Of a DNA stretch of 64,000 nt, positions 42,793-52,142 are shown piece by piece (position 1 is the first letter of the stretch; each line of letters starts with the position of its first letter). The DNA is from Paenibacillus sp. SYP-B4298 (GTDB lineage: Bacteria; Bacillota; Bacilli; Paenibacillales; Paenibacillaceae), in contig NZ_CP115484.1 of NCBI RefSeq assembly GCF_027627475.1, positions 743,501-807,500 of the forward strand, written 5' to 3'. The notes below the pieces were generated by a model. That model was not told where the DNA came from, did no database searches, and was given only the letters and a program-made list of their open reading frames with translations. The translations under genes were made by a program, and so were the position numbers.

Positions 42793-43602
42793 TTAAGACG
42801 GCTCTGCTCCAAGCACGAACTTCTCGACCACAAGCGCTACGCCGTCCTCGTTATTCGAGGCGGTAATGTAGTCCGCAATCTCCTTGAGCGGCTGAACCGA
42901 GTTTTCCATAGCGACGCCAAGACCGGCCACCTCCAGCATCTCATGATCGTTCCACGAATCGCCAATTGCGATGACCTGCTCCATGCCGCAGCCGATATGT
43001 GCAGCCAAAAATTGCAGCGCATGCCCCTTCGTGCCTTCCTTATGCATAATCTCCAGATAGTGCGGCTTGGATTTCGTAATATGTGCAATGTCGCCGATCA
43101 GCAGCTTTAATTCGGCAGCGGCGGCATCCAGCACCTCTGGATCATCGATGATGAGCATCTTCATCTGCGGCTTGCGAACGAGCGCGGCAAAATCAGGCTC
43201 GATTACATAGGGAATGTTGGACAAGCGGGAATAACCCTGAATCCTCTCATTGTCCTCCTTGGCATACAGGATGTCATCCACGTACAGTTGCAGATGCAGC
43301 CCCTTTGCCTCGCAGTATTCATACAGCTTCAATGCAGCTTCCTCAGGAACATAGCGCTCGTAGATGATCTGCCCATCGAGCAGTGTCTTGATGATCGAGC
43401 CCTGGTACGTAATGATCGGCACATTCAGCTCGATCTGCTGTGCAATTTTCTGCGCGGAGGCGAACATCCGCCCAGTCGCCAGCGTTACCGTCACGCCTGC
43501 CTCTATCGCTTGCTTGAGCGCCAGCTTGGTGCGCGGTGTCACCTCTATATGATCATTCAACAATGTGTCGTCCACATCAATCGCAATCAGCTTGTATGGC
43601 AT
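42793..43602 (-). CDS. Cof-type HAD-IIB family phosphatase
   Basis: A 269-residue haloacid dehalogenase-like hydrolase. Motif I AIDVDDTLLND (nucleophile Asp), motif II TLATGRM, motif III Lys near KGHALQFLA and motif IV AIGDSWNDHEMLEVAG are present, with a IIB-type cap between. Cof proteins dephosphorylate sugar phosphates, flavin or pyridoxal phosphate intermediates. The gene diverges from the ctp gene 142 bases away. Confidence 0.92.
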   Translation of the reverse strand: MPYKLIAIDVDDTLLNDHIEVTPRTKLALKQAIEAGVTVTLATGRMFASAQKIAQQIELNVPIITYQGSIIKTLLDGQIIYERYVPEEAALKLYEYCEAKGLHLQLYVDDILYAKEDNERIQGYSRLSNIPYVIEPDFAALVRKPQMKMLIIDDPEVLDAAAAELKLLIGDIAHITKSKPHYLEIMHKEGTKGHALQFLAAHIGCGMEQVIAIGDSWNDHEMLEVAGLGVAMENSVQPLKEIADYITASNNEDGVALVVEKFVLGAEPS

Positions 43603-43677
43603 CGTATTGAATCTCCCCTCGTATGTTGTCTATGACTGATTGTACCTGATTGCGTCCGTCATTCCAAGGGCTTCGGC

Positions 43678-43706
43678 TTGAAGCGGGCGACGGAATAAGA
43701 TAAAGT
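43678..43706 (+). promoter_or_regulatory. Probable promoter of the ctp operon
   Basis: TTGAAG, 17 bases, TAAAGT, about 38 bases before the proposed ctp start. Confidence 0.45.
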
Positions 43707-43744
43707 GATACTACGAGTACATAATGAGGACGGAGAGAATGCAC

Positions 43745-45181
43745 ATGCAATATAGCTCGGCAGCGCGCCGCCAAAAACGAATCGTCACCATGCTGCTTAT
43801 CGTACTGATTGCCGGGGCTGCGGGTTTTGCCGGTGGACAATGGTGGATGGGCTATCGTTATCCCATGCTGAAGGAGCCGGCGTTTGCCAACATGAATCAA
43901 TCGTATAATGAAATACGGAATAACTACATGGGCGAATTCAATAGCAACAGTCTTATTCAGGGCGCTACAGCGGGAATGGTCTCCTCGCTGAACGACCCCT
44001 ATTCCGTCTATTACAGCGGTGACCAGGGCAAGAGCTTCCTGCAGCGCTATGAGGATCACTTCGTCGGAATCGGTGTCGAGATTCGAGTGGAGCAGGGGCA
44101 ATTCATCATCAATTCCACGATAAAGGGAGCGCCGGCAGAGAAGGCGGGTGTTCAGGCGGAGGATCGGATCATCGAGATCGATGGTGAGGCAGTAGCGGGG
44201 AAGAAGCTGGAGGATATTGTCGGTATTACGCGCGGCGAGGAGGGAACGAAGCTAAGGCTTACGCTGCTCCGGCCTGCCGCGGGCGAGACAGTCAAGCTGG
44301 AGGTCACCCGCGGTGAGGTGCCGGTAACTACCGTCTCCTCTTCGCTGCAGGGAGATGGTGTCGGCATCGTTGCGATCTCAAGGTTCAGCGAGAGTACCGC
44401 CAAGGAGTTCCAGCGCGCGGTGGATGCGTTGGAGCAGCAGGGGATGAAGGGACTGCTGATCGATCTGAGAGGCAACCCTGGCGGGCTGCTCATGCAGACC
44501 ATTGATATTGCCAGCATCCTTATTCCGAAGGATAAGCCGATTGTTCAGGTCGTATACAAGAATGAAGATCGCCACTATACGCATCGCTCCAAACAGAGCA
44601 AGGAGTGGACGCTGCCTGTCGTTGTGCTGATCGATGAGAACAGCGCCAGCTCGTCCGAAGTTCTCGCCGCGGCGCTTCAGGCGAACGGTGCAGTGCTGGT
44701 CGGCAAGAAAACCTTTGGCAAGGGAGTGGTGCAGACGTTCCGTCAGTTCAAGGATGAATCGGTGCTTAAGCTGACGGAAGCGCAGTGGCGCACGCCCGAA
44801 GGCAACTGGATTCATAAGGAGGGCGTGAAGCCGGATATCGAGGTGTCCTTGCCCGACTATACGAAGTTGCCAGGGCTGTCGATGGAGCTGGAGCTGAAGG
44901 AGGGCGACTATGGCAAGGAGGTCAGGACAGCACAGCAGATGCTGAGCGTGCTCGGTTATGGCAAGGCGGCGCAGGAAGGCATCTACGATGCGGATACAGC
45001 AGCCGCAGTCAGGGCGTTCCAGCAGTCTGAGGGGCTGGAGGTGGATGGTGTCATCCGCGGCGGCACCGTCTATCGGCTGCATCAGCGGCTCGCCGCCAAG
45101 ATGGAGCAGGAGGATACACAGCGGGAGCGAGGGATGAAGGAGCTGGAGGCGCATATTCGGCAGGAGGCGAGCCAGCCATGA
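43745..45181 (+). CDS. S41 carboxyl-terminal processing protease (CtpA/CtpB-like)
   Basis: About 478 residues. N-terminal membrane anchor (residues ~14-35), PDZ domain (FVGIGVEIRVEQGQF, GAPAEKAGVQAEDRIIEIDG), S41 protease core with LIDLRGNPGGLL, the Ser in DENSASSSEVLAAAL and the Lys in GKKTFGKGVVQTF, and a C-terminal peptidoglycan-binding domain (VRTAQQMLSVLGYG, AVRAFQQSEGLEVDG). In sporulating Bacillales CtpB cleaves SpoIVFA to activate sigma K; other members act in the wall. Starts at 43739 or 43724 are also possible. The stop overlaps the next start. Confidence 0.92.
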   Translation: MQYSSAARRQKRIVTMLLIVLIAGAAGFAGGQWWMGYRYPMLKEPAFANMNQSYNEIRNNYMGEFNSNSLIQGATAGMVSSLNDPYSVYYSGDQGKSFLQRYEDHFVGIGVEIRVEQGQFIINSTIKGAPAEKAGVQAEDRIIEIDGEAVAGKKLEDIVGITRGEEGTKLRLTLLRPAAGETVKLEVTRGEVPVTTVSSSLQGDGVGIVAISRFSESTAKEFQRAVDALEQQGMKGLLIDLRGNPGGLLMQTIDIASILIPKDKPIVQVVYKNEDRHYTHRSKQSKEWTLPVVVLIDENSASSSEVLAAALQANGAVLVGKKTFGKGVVQTFRQFKDESVLKLTEAQWRTPEGNWIHKEGVKPDIEVSLPDYTKLPGLSMELELKEGDYGKEVRTAQQMLSVLGYGKAAQEGIYDADTAAAVRAFQQSEGLEVDGVIRGGTVYRLHQRLAAKMEQEDTQRERGMKELEAHIRQEASQP

Positions 45182-46161
45182 GGATTGGCTTCCGCACGGT
45201 GAAGACGGCGGTGGGGGTCTGCCTCTCGATCTTGATTGCGGAGCTGCTGCAGCTATCGTATTTCAGCTCGGCGGGCATATTGACGCTGCTGTGCATTCAG
45301 CGGACACGCAAGCAGTCGATTGCTGCTGTGCTTGACCGCTTCTTCGCCTGTCTGATCGGTATGCTGATGTCCAGTGCGCTATTCTGGCTGCTTGGCTACC
45401 ATGTGTGGTCGATCTTGGCGCTCTATCTGCTGTTCATTCCGGTGCTGGTCCGCTTCAGGCTTCAGAACGGTATTGCGAGCAGCTCCGTCATCATCATGCA
45501 CAGCTATGTCAGAGGACATGTATCGCTGGCATTCTTCGCCAATGAGCTAGGCATTATCGTGGTTGGGCTGGGTGTGGCGCTGCTGGTTAACCTGTATATG
45601 CCAGGACTTGACCGGCAGATTGACCAGTTCAAGCGTGAGGTAAGCGCCAAGATGGCGTCGATCTTTCACGAGCTGGGTCAATATCTGCGCGAGGGGAGCA
45701 GCCTCTGGGACGGGAAGGAGCTTCTGGAGCTGGGCGACCTGCTTCAACGGGCGCGTCATCTGGCCGTGCTGGAGGTGGAGAATAATGTAACAGGGAAATT
45801 GAATCCATTTTACTATTATGTGGATAAAAAATCCCAGCAGTTCCAAATCATCGAGAGAATGGTGCCGCTCGTATCGCGGATTGGGCTGCGGCTGGAGCAG
45901 GGGGAGCGAATTGGAGAGTTTCTGCAGCAGTTAGGCAACAACATAGATAGGATTGACATGAGCGGAGAGTATCTGAAGCAGCTCAAGGCGATAAGGGAAT
46001 ACCATAAAGTCCTGCCTATGCCGAGGGATCGAAGCGAATTCGAGAGCCGCGCCAGTCTGTTCACCTTGGCGAATGAGCTCGAAAGCTTCCTGATTAGCAC
46101 AGAGGTAACGGCGAGAGTCGCAGGCCACCCCGACCTAAGTCCAGGTAAAATCCGGTCATAA
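45178..46161 (+). CDS. Aromatic acid exporter/FUSC-like membrane protein (YqjA-like)
   Basis: A 327-residue protein with four to five N-terminal membrane segments and a long cytoplasmic C-terminal part, as in DUF939/ArAE_1_C proteins (MRIGFRTVKTAVGVCLSILI, QRTRKQSIAAVLDRFFACLIG). Four-base overlap with the protease gene (ATGA) indicates a joint operon. The substrate is unknown. Confidence 0.85.
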   Translation: MRIGFRTVKTAVGVCLSILIAELLQLSYFSSAGILTLLCIQRTRKQSIAAVLDRFFACLIGMLMSSALFWLLGYHVWSILALYLLFIPVLVRFRLQNGIASSSVIIMHSYVRGHVSLAFFANELGIIVVGLGVALLVNLYMPGLDRQIDQFKREVSAKMASIFHELGQYLREGSSLWDGKELLELGDLLQRARHLAVLEVENNVTGKLNPFYYYVDKKSQQFQIIERMVPLVSRIGLRLEQGERIGEFLQQLGNNIDRIDMSGEYLKQLKAIREYHKVLPMPRDRSEFESRASLFTLANELESFLISTEVTARVAGHPDLSPGKIRS

Positions 46162-46247
46162 GGCCGATTTCTGTCCAGCAAGGAAACCTTATGATAGATC
46201 TATACGATAGATTCGGATCAAGATTTCAGTGTGGACGGGGGTTTAGA

Positions 46248-46817
46248 ATGGGTACTAAGCGAATATACATCTTGTTATCGGATACAGGGACATGGTTCAC
46301 ACGGATGATCAGGCTCTATACCAAGGCAGAGCACAATCATGCCTCGATTGCTTTTGACGAGGAGTTCAAGGAGGTATACAGCTTCGGTCGCAAGCATCCG
46401 GGCAATCCATTTGTTGGCGGCTTCGTCAAGGAGGATCTGCAGAGCGAGCTGTTTCGCAAGGCCTCCTGCGCGTTATTCAGCTGCGAGGTGAGCGAGAGTG
46501 AATATAGCTGCTTGCGCGCCTATGTACGCCAGTTCGAGCAGAATCCTCATCGCTACAAATACAATTTACTCGGTGTAATCGGCATCATGCTCGGCATTCG
46601 GATCAAGCGGGAAAATGCTTACTTTTGCTCGCAATTCGTTGCCACCGTGTTCGAGCAGACGGGGCAAAGCCTGGTGCCCAAGTGCGCATCGCTTACGACA
46701 CCAGCCGACCTGGAGCGCTCAGAAGCGCTGGAGCTGCTCTACCGCGGCGAGCTGCGTAGATATTTGCATCATTCAAGCCGTGGCATGGAACGAGCTGGCG
46801 AGGCGATGTGCAGCTAG
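46248..46817 (+). CDS. NlpC/P60-superfamily-like protein (permuted YiiX type)
   Basis: A 189-residue protein. HNHASIAFDEEFKEVYSFGR contains the His, and ENAYFCSQFVATVFEQTG the Cys, in the order His then Cys, as in circularly permuted NlpC/P60 enzymes of the YaeF/YiiX group. No signal peptide. ATG 46248 has GGGGG eight bases upstream. It may cleave or acylate an amide-linked substrate. It is close behind the exporter-like gene and may belong to the same transcript. Confidence 0.75.
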   Translation: MGTKRIYILLSDTGTWFTRMIRLYTKAEHNHASIAFDEEFKEVYSFGRKHPGNPFVGGFVKEDLQSELFRKASCALFSCEVSESEYSCLRAYVRQFEQNPHRYKYNLLGVIGIMLGIRIKRENAYFCSQFVATVFEQTGQSLVPKCASLTTPADLERSEALELLYRGELRRYLHHSSRGMERAGEAMCS

Positions 46818-46968
46818 CTGAATAGAGATTACGCTGTCGTTGTAGTGACATGCCTCGCGGCCAGACAAGGGAAGGAGGGGGAGTGCCCCTCATCTCCCCG
46901 ATCGATGCCGCTATATGTCCGCGCCAATCCGTACTCCGTTGTATACTTCATCGATGCGAATCCAGGCT

Positions 46969-47286
46969 TCAATTTCCATTGTCCGGGCTTGTCTCCATAG
47001 TCTGCGGTTCGAGAGCAGAGTGGCCGACTTCACCACTCCATCGCTTCAGACCTGGCAGCACAGCGGTCATCTTGGCACGCGCATCCACCTCCGTCATGCC
47101 TTCCTCCACCAGAAACGGTACGCAAAACTCAATCATACCCTCCAGACTGAGATCAGCTTGGGCGAATTGTCCATCCTCATAACAGTAACGGCAATAGAGT
47201 GCCGACAACCGACCATCCTTCTCGGTTCCGGCATGATCCTCCCTAAACGACCAGCTACAGCTCTGACATACATTGGCACTCATCAT
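46969..47286 (-). CDS. Putative zinc-ribbon domain protein
   Basis: A 105-residue protein. CQSCSWSF... DGRLSALYCRYCYEDGQF gives a CxxC...CxxC zinc ribbon (PF12674-like), followed by a helical segment (MIEFCVPFLVEEGMTEVDA). AGGAGGAAATC precedes the double ATG. A zinc-binding protein of unknown role. It is transcribed opposite to the preceding operon. Confidence 0.82.
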   Translation of the reverse strand: MMSANVCQSCSWSFREDHAGTEKDGRLSALYCRYCYEDGQFAQADLSLEGMIEFCVPFLVEEGMTEVDARAKMTAVLPGLKRWSGEVGHSALEPQTMETSPDNGN

Positions 47287-47344
47287 GATTTCCTCCTCAT
47301 AAGATTGTATAGCAAGCTAGGACTGCTATAATGCCAGTATAAAC

Positions 47345-47378
47345 AGAGGAACCTGACAGCAGCCTGTCAGGTTCCTCT
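47345..47378. terminator. Perfect hairpin between zinc-ribbon gene and exporter operon
   Basis: AGAGGAACCTGACAG-CAGC-CTGTCAGGTTCCTCT, a perfect 15-bp stem. No T-run on either strand; it may act as terminator or processing site for the exporter operon coming from the right. Confidence 0.65.
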
Positions 47379-47488
47379 GGTGGAAGAAAGATCATGAATT
47401 GTAATCCGCTCATGCTCTTGTATGCTTCGTTATGGGTTATGCTCGTATAGGTTATGCCCGGAGATCATCCCCGTCTGGATGACAGTCA

Positions 47489-48571
47489 TTATTGCAGGGC
47501 GACACGGTCGCCTTCCTTGAGTCCCTCCAGCACCTCGGTCTTGTCGGTCGTCTCCAGCCCTATCTTAATATCCCGCCGCTCATATTGCCCGGAACCGTTG
47601 TCCACCATGACATAAGTGGAATCCTGGTCACGCATGATCGCGATCGACGACAATACCAGCGTATTCTCTCTGCGGCTGGTTTCGATGTCGCCCGTCAGCG
47701 ATAGTCCTGCAATTAGATATTCATTGGGCTCCAGAGAGATAATGACCTCGAATTGGGCCGCCTGATTCAAGTTGTTCTGATCGGTGCCCGTCTTGGCGAA
47801 CTTGGAGACATGCTTCACTGTACCGGAGATAGGCACATTCTTCATGGCGCTCATCTTCACGGTCACCTTCATATCCGGCTTGATGCGAAATACGTCTTGT
47901 TCCCCGACTAGCGCGGTGAATTGCAGCTTGTCCAGGTCGACAATTTTGCCGATATACTGATTATCGCTCAGCGCTTTTGGTCTTTTCGTTGCCGAATCGA
48001 ACAGGAAGATGCCTGAGGCGGGTGAACGATATTGCGAATCCTCCAGCTTCAGCTTCTTCTGCTGGAGCGATTGGCGCGATATGGACTTGCGGACGTCCTC
48101 CAGTTCCTTCGTCAGCTTGGCGATCTCGCGATTCGCCAACTGTTTTTTGCGCGTTTCCTCGGTCCATTCGGCTTGTGAGGCCTCACTCTCGACTTCCGTA
48201 ATATAGCTCTGCAGCTTGGCCTCAAGATCCGCTTTGCGAAGCTCGGCTTCCTCTTGCGTAATCTGGCTTTGCAGCTCGGTCTGATCGAGCGTGAACAGCA
48301 CTTCACCTTCCTTGATCTGCTCTCCGTCCTTGATCTTCCACTCTGTCACCTTGGAGCTAAATGGCGCGTAGATCTCTGTCTCCTGCTCATAGAGTGATTT
48401 TCCCTTGACCTGCACCGTGTGTTTCAGCGTTTCCCTGGTCACCTCAAAGGTTATCGCTTGCTGCTCCATAGCCGGGTCCTCAATTCTGGCAGGCTTCGAC
48501 ATCGAATAGAGTATGTAGCTGATTCCGGCTAAAATAATGGCAATAATAATCCATTTCAGTTTTTTCTTCAA
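47489..48571 (-). CDS. HlyD/RND-type efflux adaptor protein
   Basis: A 360-residue membrane-fusion-like protein. TM helix at residues ~8-26, biotinyl-lipoyl-like halves (YAPFSSKVTEWKIKDGEQIK, SGIFLFDSATKRPKALSDNQ) around a coiled-coil hairpin of ~80 residues, and a beta-barrel/C-terminal part (EYLIAGLSLTGDIE). The start is TTG 48571 after GAAGGAGAG. Last gene of an ATPase-permease-adaptor operon (MacAB-like in a Gram-positive), likely exporting a peptide or lipid-like compound. Confidence 0.85.
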   Translation of the reverse strand: MKKKLKWIIIAIILAGISYILYSMSKPARIEDPAMEQQAITFEVTRETLKHTVQVKGKSLYEQETEIYAPFSSKVTEWKIKDGEQIKEGEVLFTLDQTELQSQITQEEAELRKADLEAKLQSYITEVESEASQAEWTEETRKKQLANREIAKLTKELEDVRKSISRQSLQQKKLKLEDSQYRSPASGIFLFDSATKRPKALSDNQYIGKIVDLDKLQFTALVGEQDVFRIKPDMKVTVKMSAMKNVPISGTVKHVSKFAKTGTDQNNLNQAAQFEVIISLEPNEYLIAGLSLTGDIETSRRENTLVLSSIAIMRDQDSTYVMVDNGSGQYERRDIKIGLETTDKTEVLEGLKEGDRVALQ

Positions 48572-48684
48572 TTTCCCGCTCTCCTTCTCTCATAGACAGA
48601 TAAATTGACCGCTCTTAGCGGCGGAGCCTGCTGCCTGCACAGCCCGACATGAACCGGGCCTGCGAGTTCCTCTCGCACAGGGTG

Positions 48685-50043
48685 TCAGTCCCGTTTGATC
48701 GCTGTCAAGGCATCGGTGCGTGAGGCGCTGATGGCCGGGTAGATCCCGGATATGATGCCTGTCATCACCGCAAAGCCCAGACCGACCGGAATCGCCGTGT
48801 ACGGAATGAAGATGGAGATGTCCGACTCCCCGTTGTTGAGCGAGACAATTAACGCATTGATGCCCCACACGATCCAGTAGGAGAATAGAATGCCGAGCAT
48901 CCCTCCAAGCAGGCCAAGAAGCGCTGCTTCGATGATGAACATGTTGCGGATCTGCGATAGATTCGCTCCAAGCACCTTCATAATGCCAATCTGACGGCGT
49001 CGCTGGTAGGTGGACATCGTCATGGCAACGATAATCGAGATCGAAGCGATGATGAGGATAAATACACCCGCACCGATCGCAATCGCCTTGAATACCGCAA
49101 ATTGCTCCTCAAGCCGCTCCTTCTGCAGCAGATTGGAGCTGGTGCTTACGGTAAGGCGCTTCAGTTGCTCCTCGACCTGCTTGACGTTGAGCTCGTCATC
49201 AACCTTGACCTTGACCGAATTGAAGGTTGTGGTGTTGCTCTCCGTCACATTGGCGTACAGCTCTCTACGCAACTGCTGGGCAGTCTCCAGCGAGACATAG
49301 ATTTTACGATCCTGGGCGATGCTCTCATCGCTCCTCCCCTTGGGCTTCTTGAGCACAGCGGCTACCCGCAACGGACTGCTGATTCGTTGCTTGCCCTCAT
49401 CGTTATTATTGAATTGTATATAAGCCTGGTACATGGGAGTTGGAACGGCCATTATTTTACGATATTGCTCCTGTGAGCTTGCATCATAGGAGGAACGCTC
49501 CATCGCTTGGTACAGCTTGTTCCGCGTCTCGTCATCCATCCATCCCATCGTAGCGCCATAACTGAGGACAACAGCAGTAGGATCTGTATTTTCCGCATGG
49601 CCTTGTCCAAATTTTTCGCCAAAATCCTCTAGACGGGACAGATCCGTAGCTATAACCTCACCATAGGCACGCTTGCCGTCCGCGGTGACCATCTCGAAGT
49701 AATTCAGCGTCTGGAATGGCGCGACAGCCTGCACATGATTCAGGTTTCTCATAATTTCCAGCTTCTGCTCGGTCAGCAGACCGCGGTTTCGGGTCTCTTC
49801 GCTAACGTCGGAGGTATCGCCCTGCCCGGGCAGAGCGCCGCTATCGGCCATGACGGTAATCTCATCCATCTTCAAGAAGCTGTTCAGCTCGGACTCGACA
49901 ATCTTCTGGGTGGACTCTCCGATGCTCATAGCTAATATAATAGCAGCGCAGCCAATGGACAAGCCTGCGGCGCACAGCATCGTAACCACCTTGCGGCGAC
50001 GCACCTGATCCCATGAAAGTCTGGTCAAATCGCTAATTCTCAA
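48685..50043 (-). CDS. MacB/FtsX-like ABC exporter permease
   Basis: A 452-residue permease. Helix 1 (VTMLCAAGLSIGCAAIILAM), a ~270-residue extracytoplasmic MacB-PCD-like domain, then three C-terminal helices (AIAIGAGVFILIIASISIIV, AALLGLLGGMLGILFSY, VGLGFAVMTGIISGIYPAI) of the FtsX type. The start is TTG 50043, overlapping the ATPase stop (TTGA). Partner of the adjacent ATPase and adaptor. Confidence 0.87.
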   Translation of the reverse strand: MRISDLTRLSWDQVRRRKVVTMLCAAGLSIGCAAIILAMSIGESTQKIVESELNSFLKMDEITVMADSGALPGQGDTSDVSEETRNRGLLTEQKLEIMRNLNHVQAVAPFQTLNYFEMVTADGKRAYGEVIATDLSRLEDFGEKFGQGHAENTDPTAVVLSYGATMGWMDDETRNKLYQAMERSSYDASSQEQYRKIMAVPTPMYQAYIQFNNNDEGKQRISSPLRVAAVLKKPKGRSDESIAQDRKIYVSLETAQQLRRELYANVTESNTTTFNSVKVKVDDELNVKQVEEQLKRLTVSTSSNLLQKERLEEQFAVFKAIAIGAGVFILIIASISIIVAMTMSTYQRRRQIGIMKVLGANLSQIRNMFIIEAALLGLLGGMLGILFSYWIVWGINALIVSLNNGESDISIFIPYTAIPVGLGFAVMTGIISGIYPAISASRTDALTAIKRD

Positions 50044-50783
50044 GCCTGTACCTCCTCTGTTTCCATAGCGGTAGGTGTCGCAGCAGACGAAGACGGCTCA
50101 TTGGACGTCGAGTCCCCTGAGGTCTCCAGTCTACCATCGCGGAGCGTGATGATCTGCTCCGTCTGCTCTGCAATCTCGCGTTCATGCGTCACAATGATAA
50201 AAGTCGTGTTCATCGTCCGGTTCAGCCGCTTGAGAATCGCGAGAATCTCTTCCTCCGTCTTCGTATCCAGGTTCCCTGTCGGCTCGTCAGCAAAAATAAC
50301 GGAGGGCTCCGTAATGAGTGAACGGGCGATGCTGACCCGCTGCTGTTGACCGCCGGATAGCTGGGATGGGAACATCTCTGCCTTATCCGGGATGCCGACC
50401 TGCTCGAGCAGTTGCATGGACTTTTGCTTGCGAATGGATGGGCGGACGGATTGAAACACGAGCGGCATCTCGATATTTTCCCGTACCGTCAGGTTAGGCA
50501 GCAATTCATAAGCCTGAAAGATAAAGCCGATATGCTTACGGCGAAACTCCGCCAGCTTATTCTCGTTCATCTTGACAATATTGTGACCAGCAATGTAAAT
50601 ATTCCCCTCGGTTGGCTTCATCAGCCCTGCCATCAGATTGAGCAGGGTGGACTTCCCGGATCCCGAGCTGCCCAGCAGTGCAATCATCTCGCCCTTTCCG
50701 ACATGAATGTCGATCTGCTGTAATACCAGCGTGATCTCACTGCCATTCTTGAAAGCATGGGACAGGCCCTCTACACGAAGCAA
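50040..50783 (-). CDS. MacB/LolD-type ABC exporter ATPase
   Basis: About 247 residues. Walker A GSSGSGKSTLL, signature LSGGQQQRVS, Walker B VIFADEPTGNLD and VTHERE are intact. TTG 50783 is preferred because GGAG lies seven bases before it; the GTG at 50792 overlaps the ribosome binding site. Eight CTCAAAGT repeats lie immediately upstream. First gene of the exporter operon; the tail is a Ser/Thr/Ala/Glu-rich extension after residue ~225. Confidence 0.9.
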   Translation of the reverse strand: MLRVEGLSHAFKNGSEITLVLQQIDIHVGKGEMIALLGSSGSGKSTLLNLMAGLMKPTEGNIYIAGHNIVKMNENKLAEFRRKHIGFIFQAYELLPNLTVRENIEMPLVFQSVRPSIRKQKSMQLLEQVGIPDKAEMFPSQLSGGQQQRVSIARSLITEPSVIFADEPTGNLDTKTEEEILAILKRLNRTMNTTFIIVTHEREIAEQTEQIITLRDGRLETSGDSTSNEPSSSAATPTAMETEEVQA

Positions 50784-50800
50784 GCTCTCCACTCCTTTTT

Positions 50801-50864
50801 CTCAAAGTCTCAAAGTCTCAAAGTCTCAAAGTCTCAAAGTCTCAAAGTCTCAAAGTCTCAAAGT
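50801..50864. repeat. Eight perfect tandem copies of CTCAAAGT
   Basis: 64 bases of an 8-bp unit with no mismatch, ending 9-18 bases before the ATPase start codons and next to its ribosome binding site on the - strand (ACTTTGAG there). Such tracts are prone to copy-number change by slippage. It lies in the leader, not in a coding region. Confidence 0.95.
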
Positions 50865-51033
50865 CTCTCTTACAATAGACGAATCTACCGCCTGGCAACC
50901 CTGCACGATTTCCTCCGGCTCGATTCGGAGCCTTCTAAAATACAAGTGTATCAAAAAAAGAGCGAAAAATAGAATATTTTTAATTTTTTTGTCATCTTTT
51001 AACCTACGAACCAGTTCATTCATACCTCCCAGA

Positions 51034-51993
51034 TCAGTACGTCAGGCCTGTCCATCCGTTGTAGCGGCTGGCTATAGCCAGCGCCTTGTCACGGATGAGC
51101 TGCCTTAGATGCGGCGGCGACAGCACCTCCACCTCTTCGCCGAAGCCAAGGATGAAGCGGTATACCCAGCCATCCTCAGGGAAGCTCGCTGTAACGATGG
51201 AGCTGCCGTCCGCCTGAAGCTGTAGATGATCCACGCCGAAGAACTCTATAGCCGCCTGCCGACCCGCAGGGAAGAAGCGCAGCTTCAGCTCGATCAGCGT
51301 ATCGGCACGATACCAATTCTGATCCCACGGCGCTGGCTCCTTGGGAAGCTCGCGACGGGTGAACGGCTGGCTGGTGATTGCTAGCTCAGACATGCGCGCC
51401 AGCTTGAATAACCGAAACGAGGAGCGCTGCAGGCAGTAGCCATACAGATACCAGTGCTGACTCTTGAGCACCAGTGTGTGCGGCTCAACGGTACGGCTGC
51501 TGTGCCCGCCATTGATCTTGTGGTAGGTGAAGTCAACGATGAGTTGCTGCTCCATCGCTTGCCTGAGCAGTTGTTGCTTCTCCTGATCCAGGTGCTGCTG
51601 TCCACCCCAGGGAGCATGGTCGATGATAAGTTGACTCGTCTTCGCTTGAAATTCTATACTGTCTGATTCCGGCAGAATACTGCTGATTTTTTCTACTAGG
51701 TGGCTGTGCGCCTGCTTGGAATAAGCGGTCGACAGACTGCGCAGCGCGGTAACAATCGCGGCGAATTCATCATTCGTGAGTACATTCCGATCCAGTCGGT
51801 AGCCATCAACTATTCCGATTCCCCCGCCCGCCCCTTGCAGCGTAATGATCGGGATGCCTGCGCGGTTTAACGCTTCGATGTCCCGATAGATCGTGCGTAT
51901 CGATACCTCGAAGCGATCCGCCAGCTCCTTGGCCTGCACCATCTTGCGATTGATCAATAGGATCAGGATCGCCATCCAACGTTCCAGTTTCAT
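51034..51993 (-). CDS. HTH-11/WYL-domain transcriptional regulator
   Basis: A 319-residue YafY/PafC-like regulator. HTH ILILLINRKMVQAKELADRF with VSIRTIYRDIEALNRAGIPI, WYL domain around LVLKSQHWYLYGYCLQRSSF, and a C-terminal WCX-like part. ATG 51993 has GGAGG eight bases upstream. It lies between two exporter operons: same strand as the repeat-preceded one, divergent from the other, so it may control either. Confidence 0.9.
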   Translation of the reverse strand: MKLERWMAILILLINRKMVQAKELADRFEVSIRTIYRDIEALNRAGIPIITLQGAGGGIGIVDGYRLDRNVLTNDEFAAIVTALRSLSTAYSKQAHSHLVEKISSILPESDSIEFQAKTSQLIIDHAPWGGQQHLDQEKQQLLRQAMEQQLIVDFTYHKINGGHSSRTVEPHTLVLKSQHWYLYGYCLQRSSFRLFKLARMSELAITSQPFTRRELPKEPAPWDQNWYRADTLIELKLRFFPAGRQAAIEFFGVDHLQLQADGSSIVTASFPEDGWVYRFILGFGEEVEVLSPPHLRQLIRDKALAIASRYNGWTGLTY

Positions 51994-52127
51994 GCTGTGA
52001 ACCTCCATTGCAAAATATAGGATACGATACGTTTCACGTTCATATGAATCTTCAAATTTCTTTATATTCCCGGTGAGAATGGAGCTTATTCTGTCAGCAA
52101 TGGTTGGGCGTCTTAATAACAGTTAAC

Positions 52128-52142
52128 GTTTCTTAAGGAAAC
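52128..52142. promoter_or_regulatory. Possible operator in the divergent WYL-ABC region
   Basis: GTTTC-TTAAG-GAAAC, inverted arms in the intergenic region between the WYL regulator and the second exporter. The role is inferred from position. Confidence 0.3.

Noticed and set aside
44378-45154. 258-codon - strand frame
   Set aside because: Shadow of the protease gene, which has complete catalytic and PDZ motifs on the other strand.
50801-50864. CTCAAAGT tract considered as a CRISPR-like array
   Set aside because: The unit is 8 bp with no spacers, and no cas genes are near; it is a simple tandem repeat.
50793-51033. Small + strand frames running through the repeat tract
   Set aside because: They only translate the octamer repeat (SKSQSLKV-like) and flanking AT-rich DNA, with no ribosome binding site.
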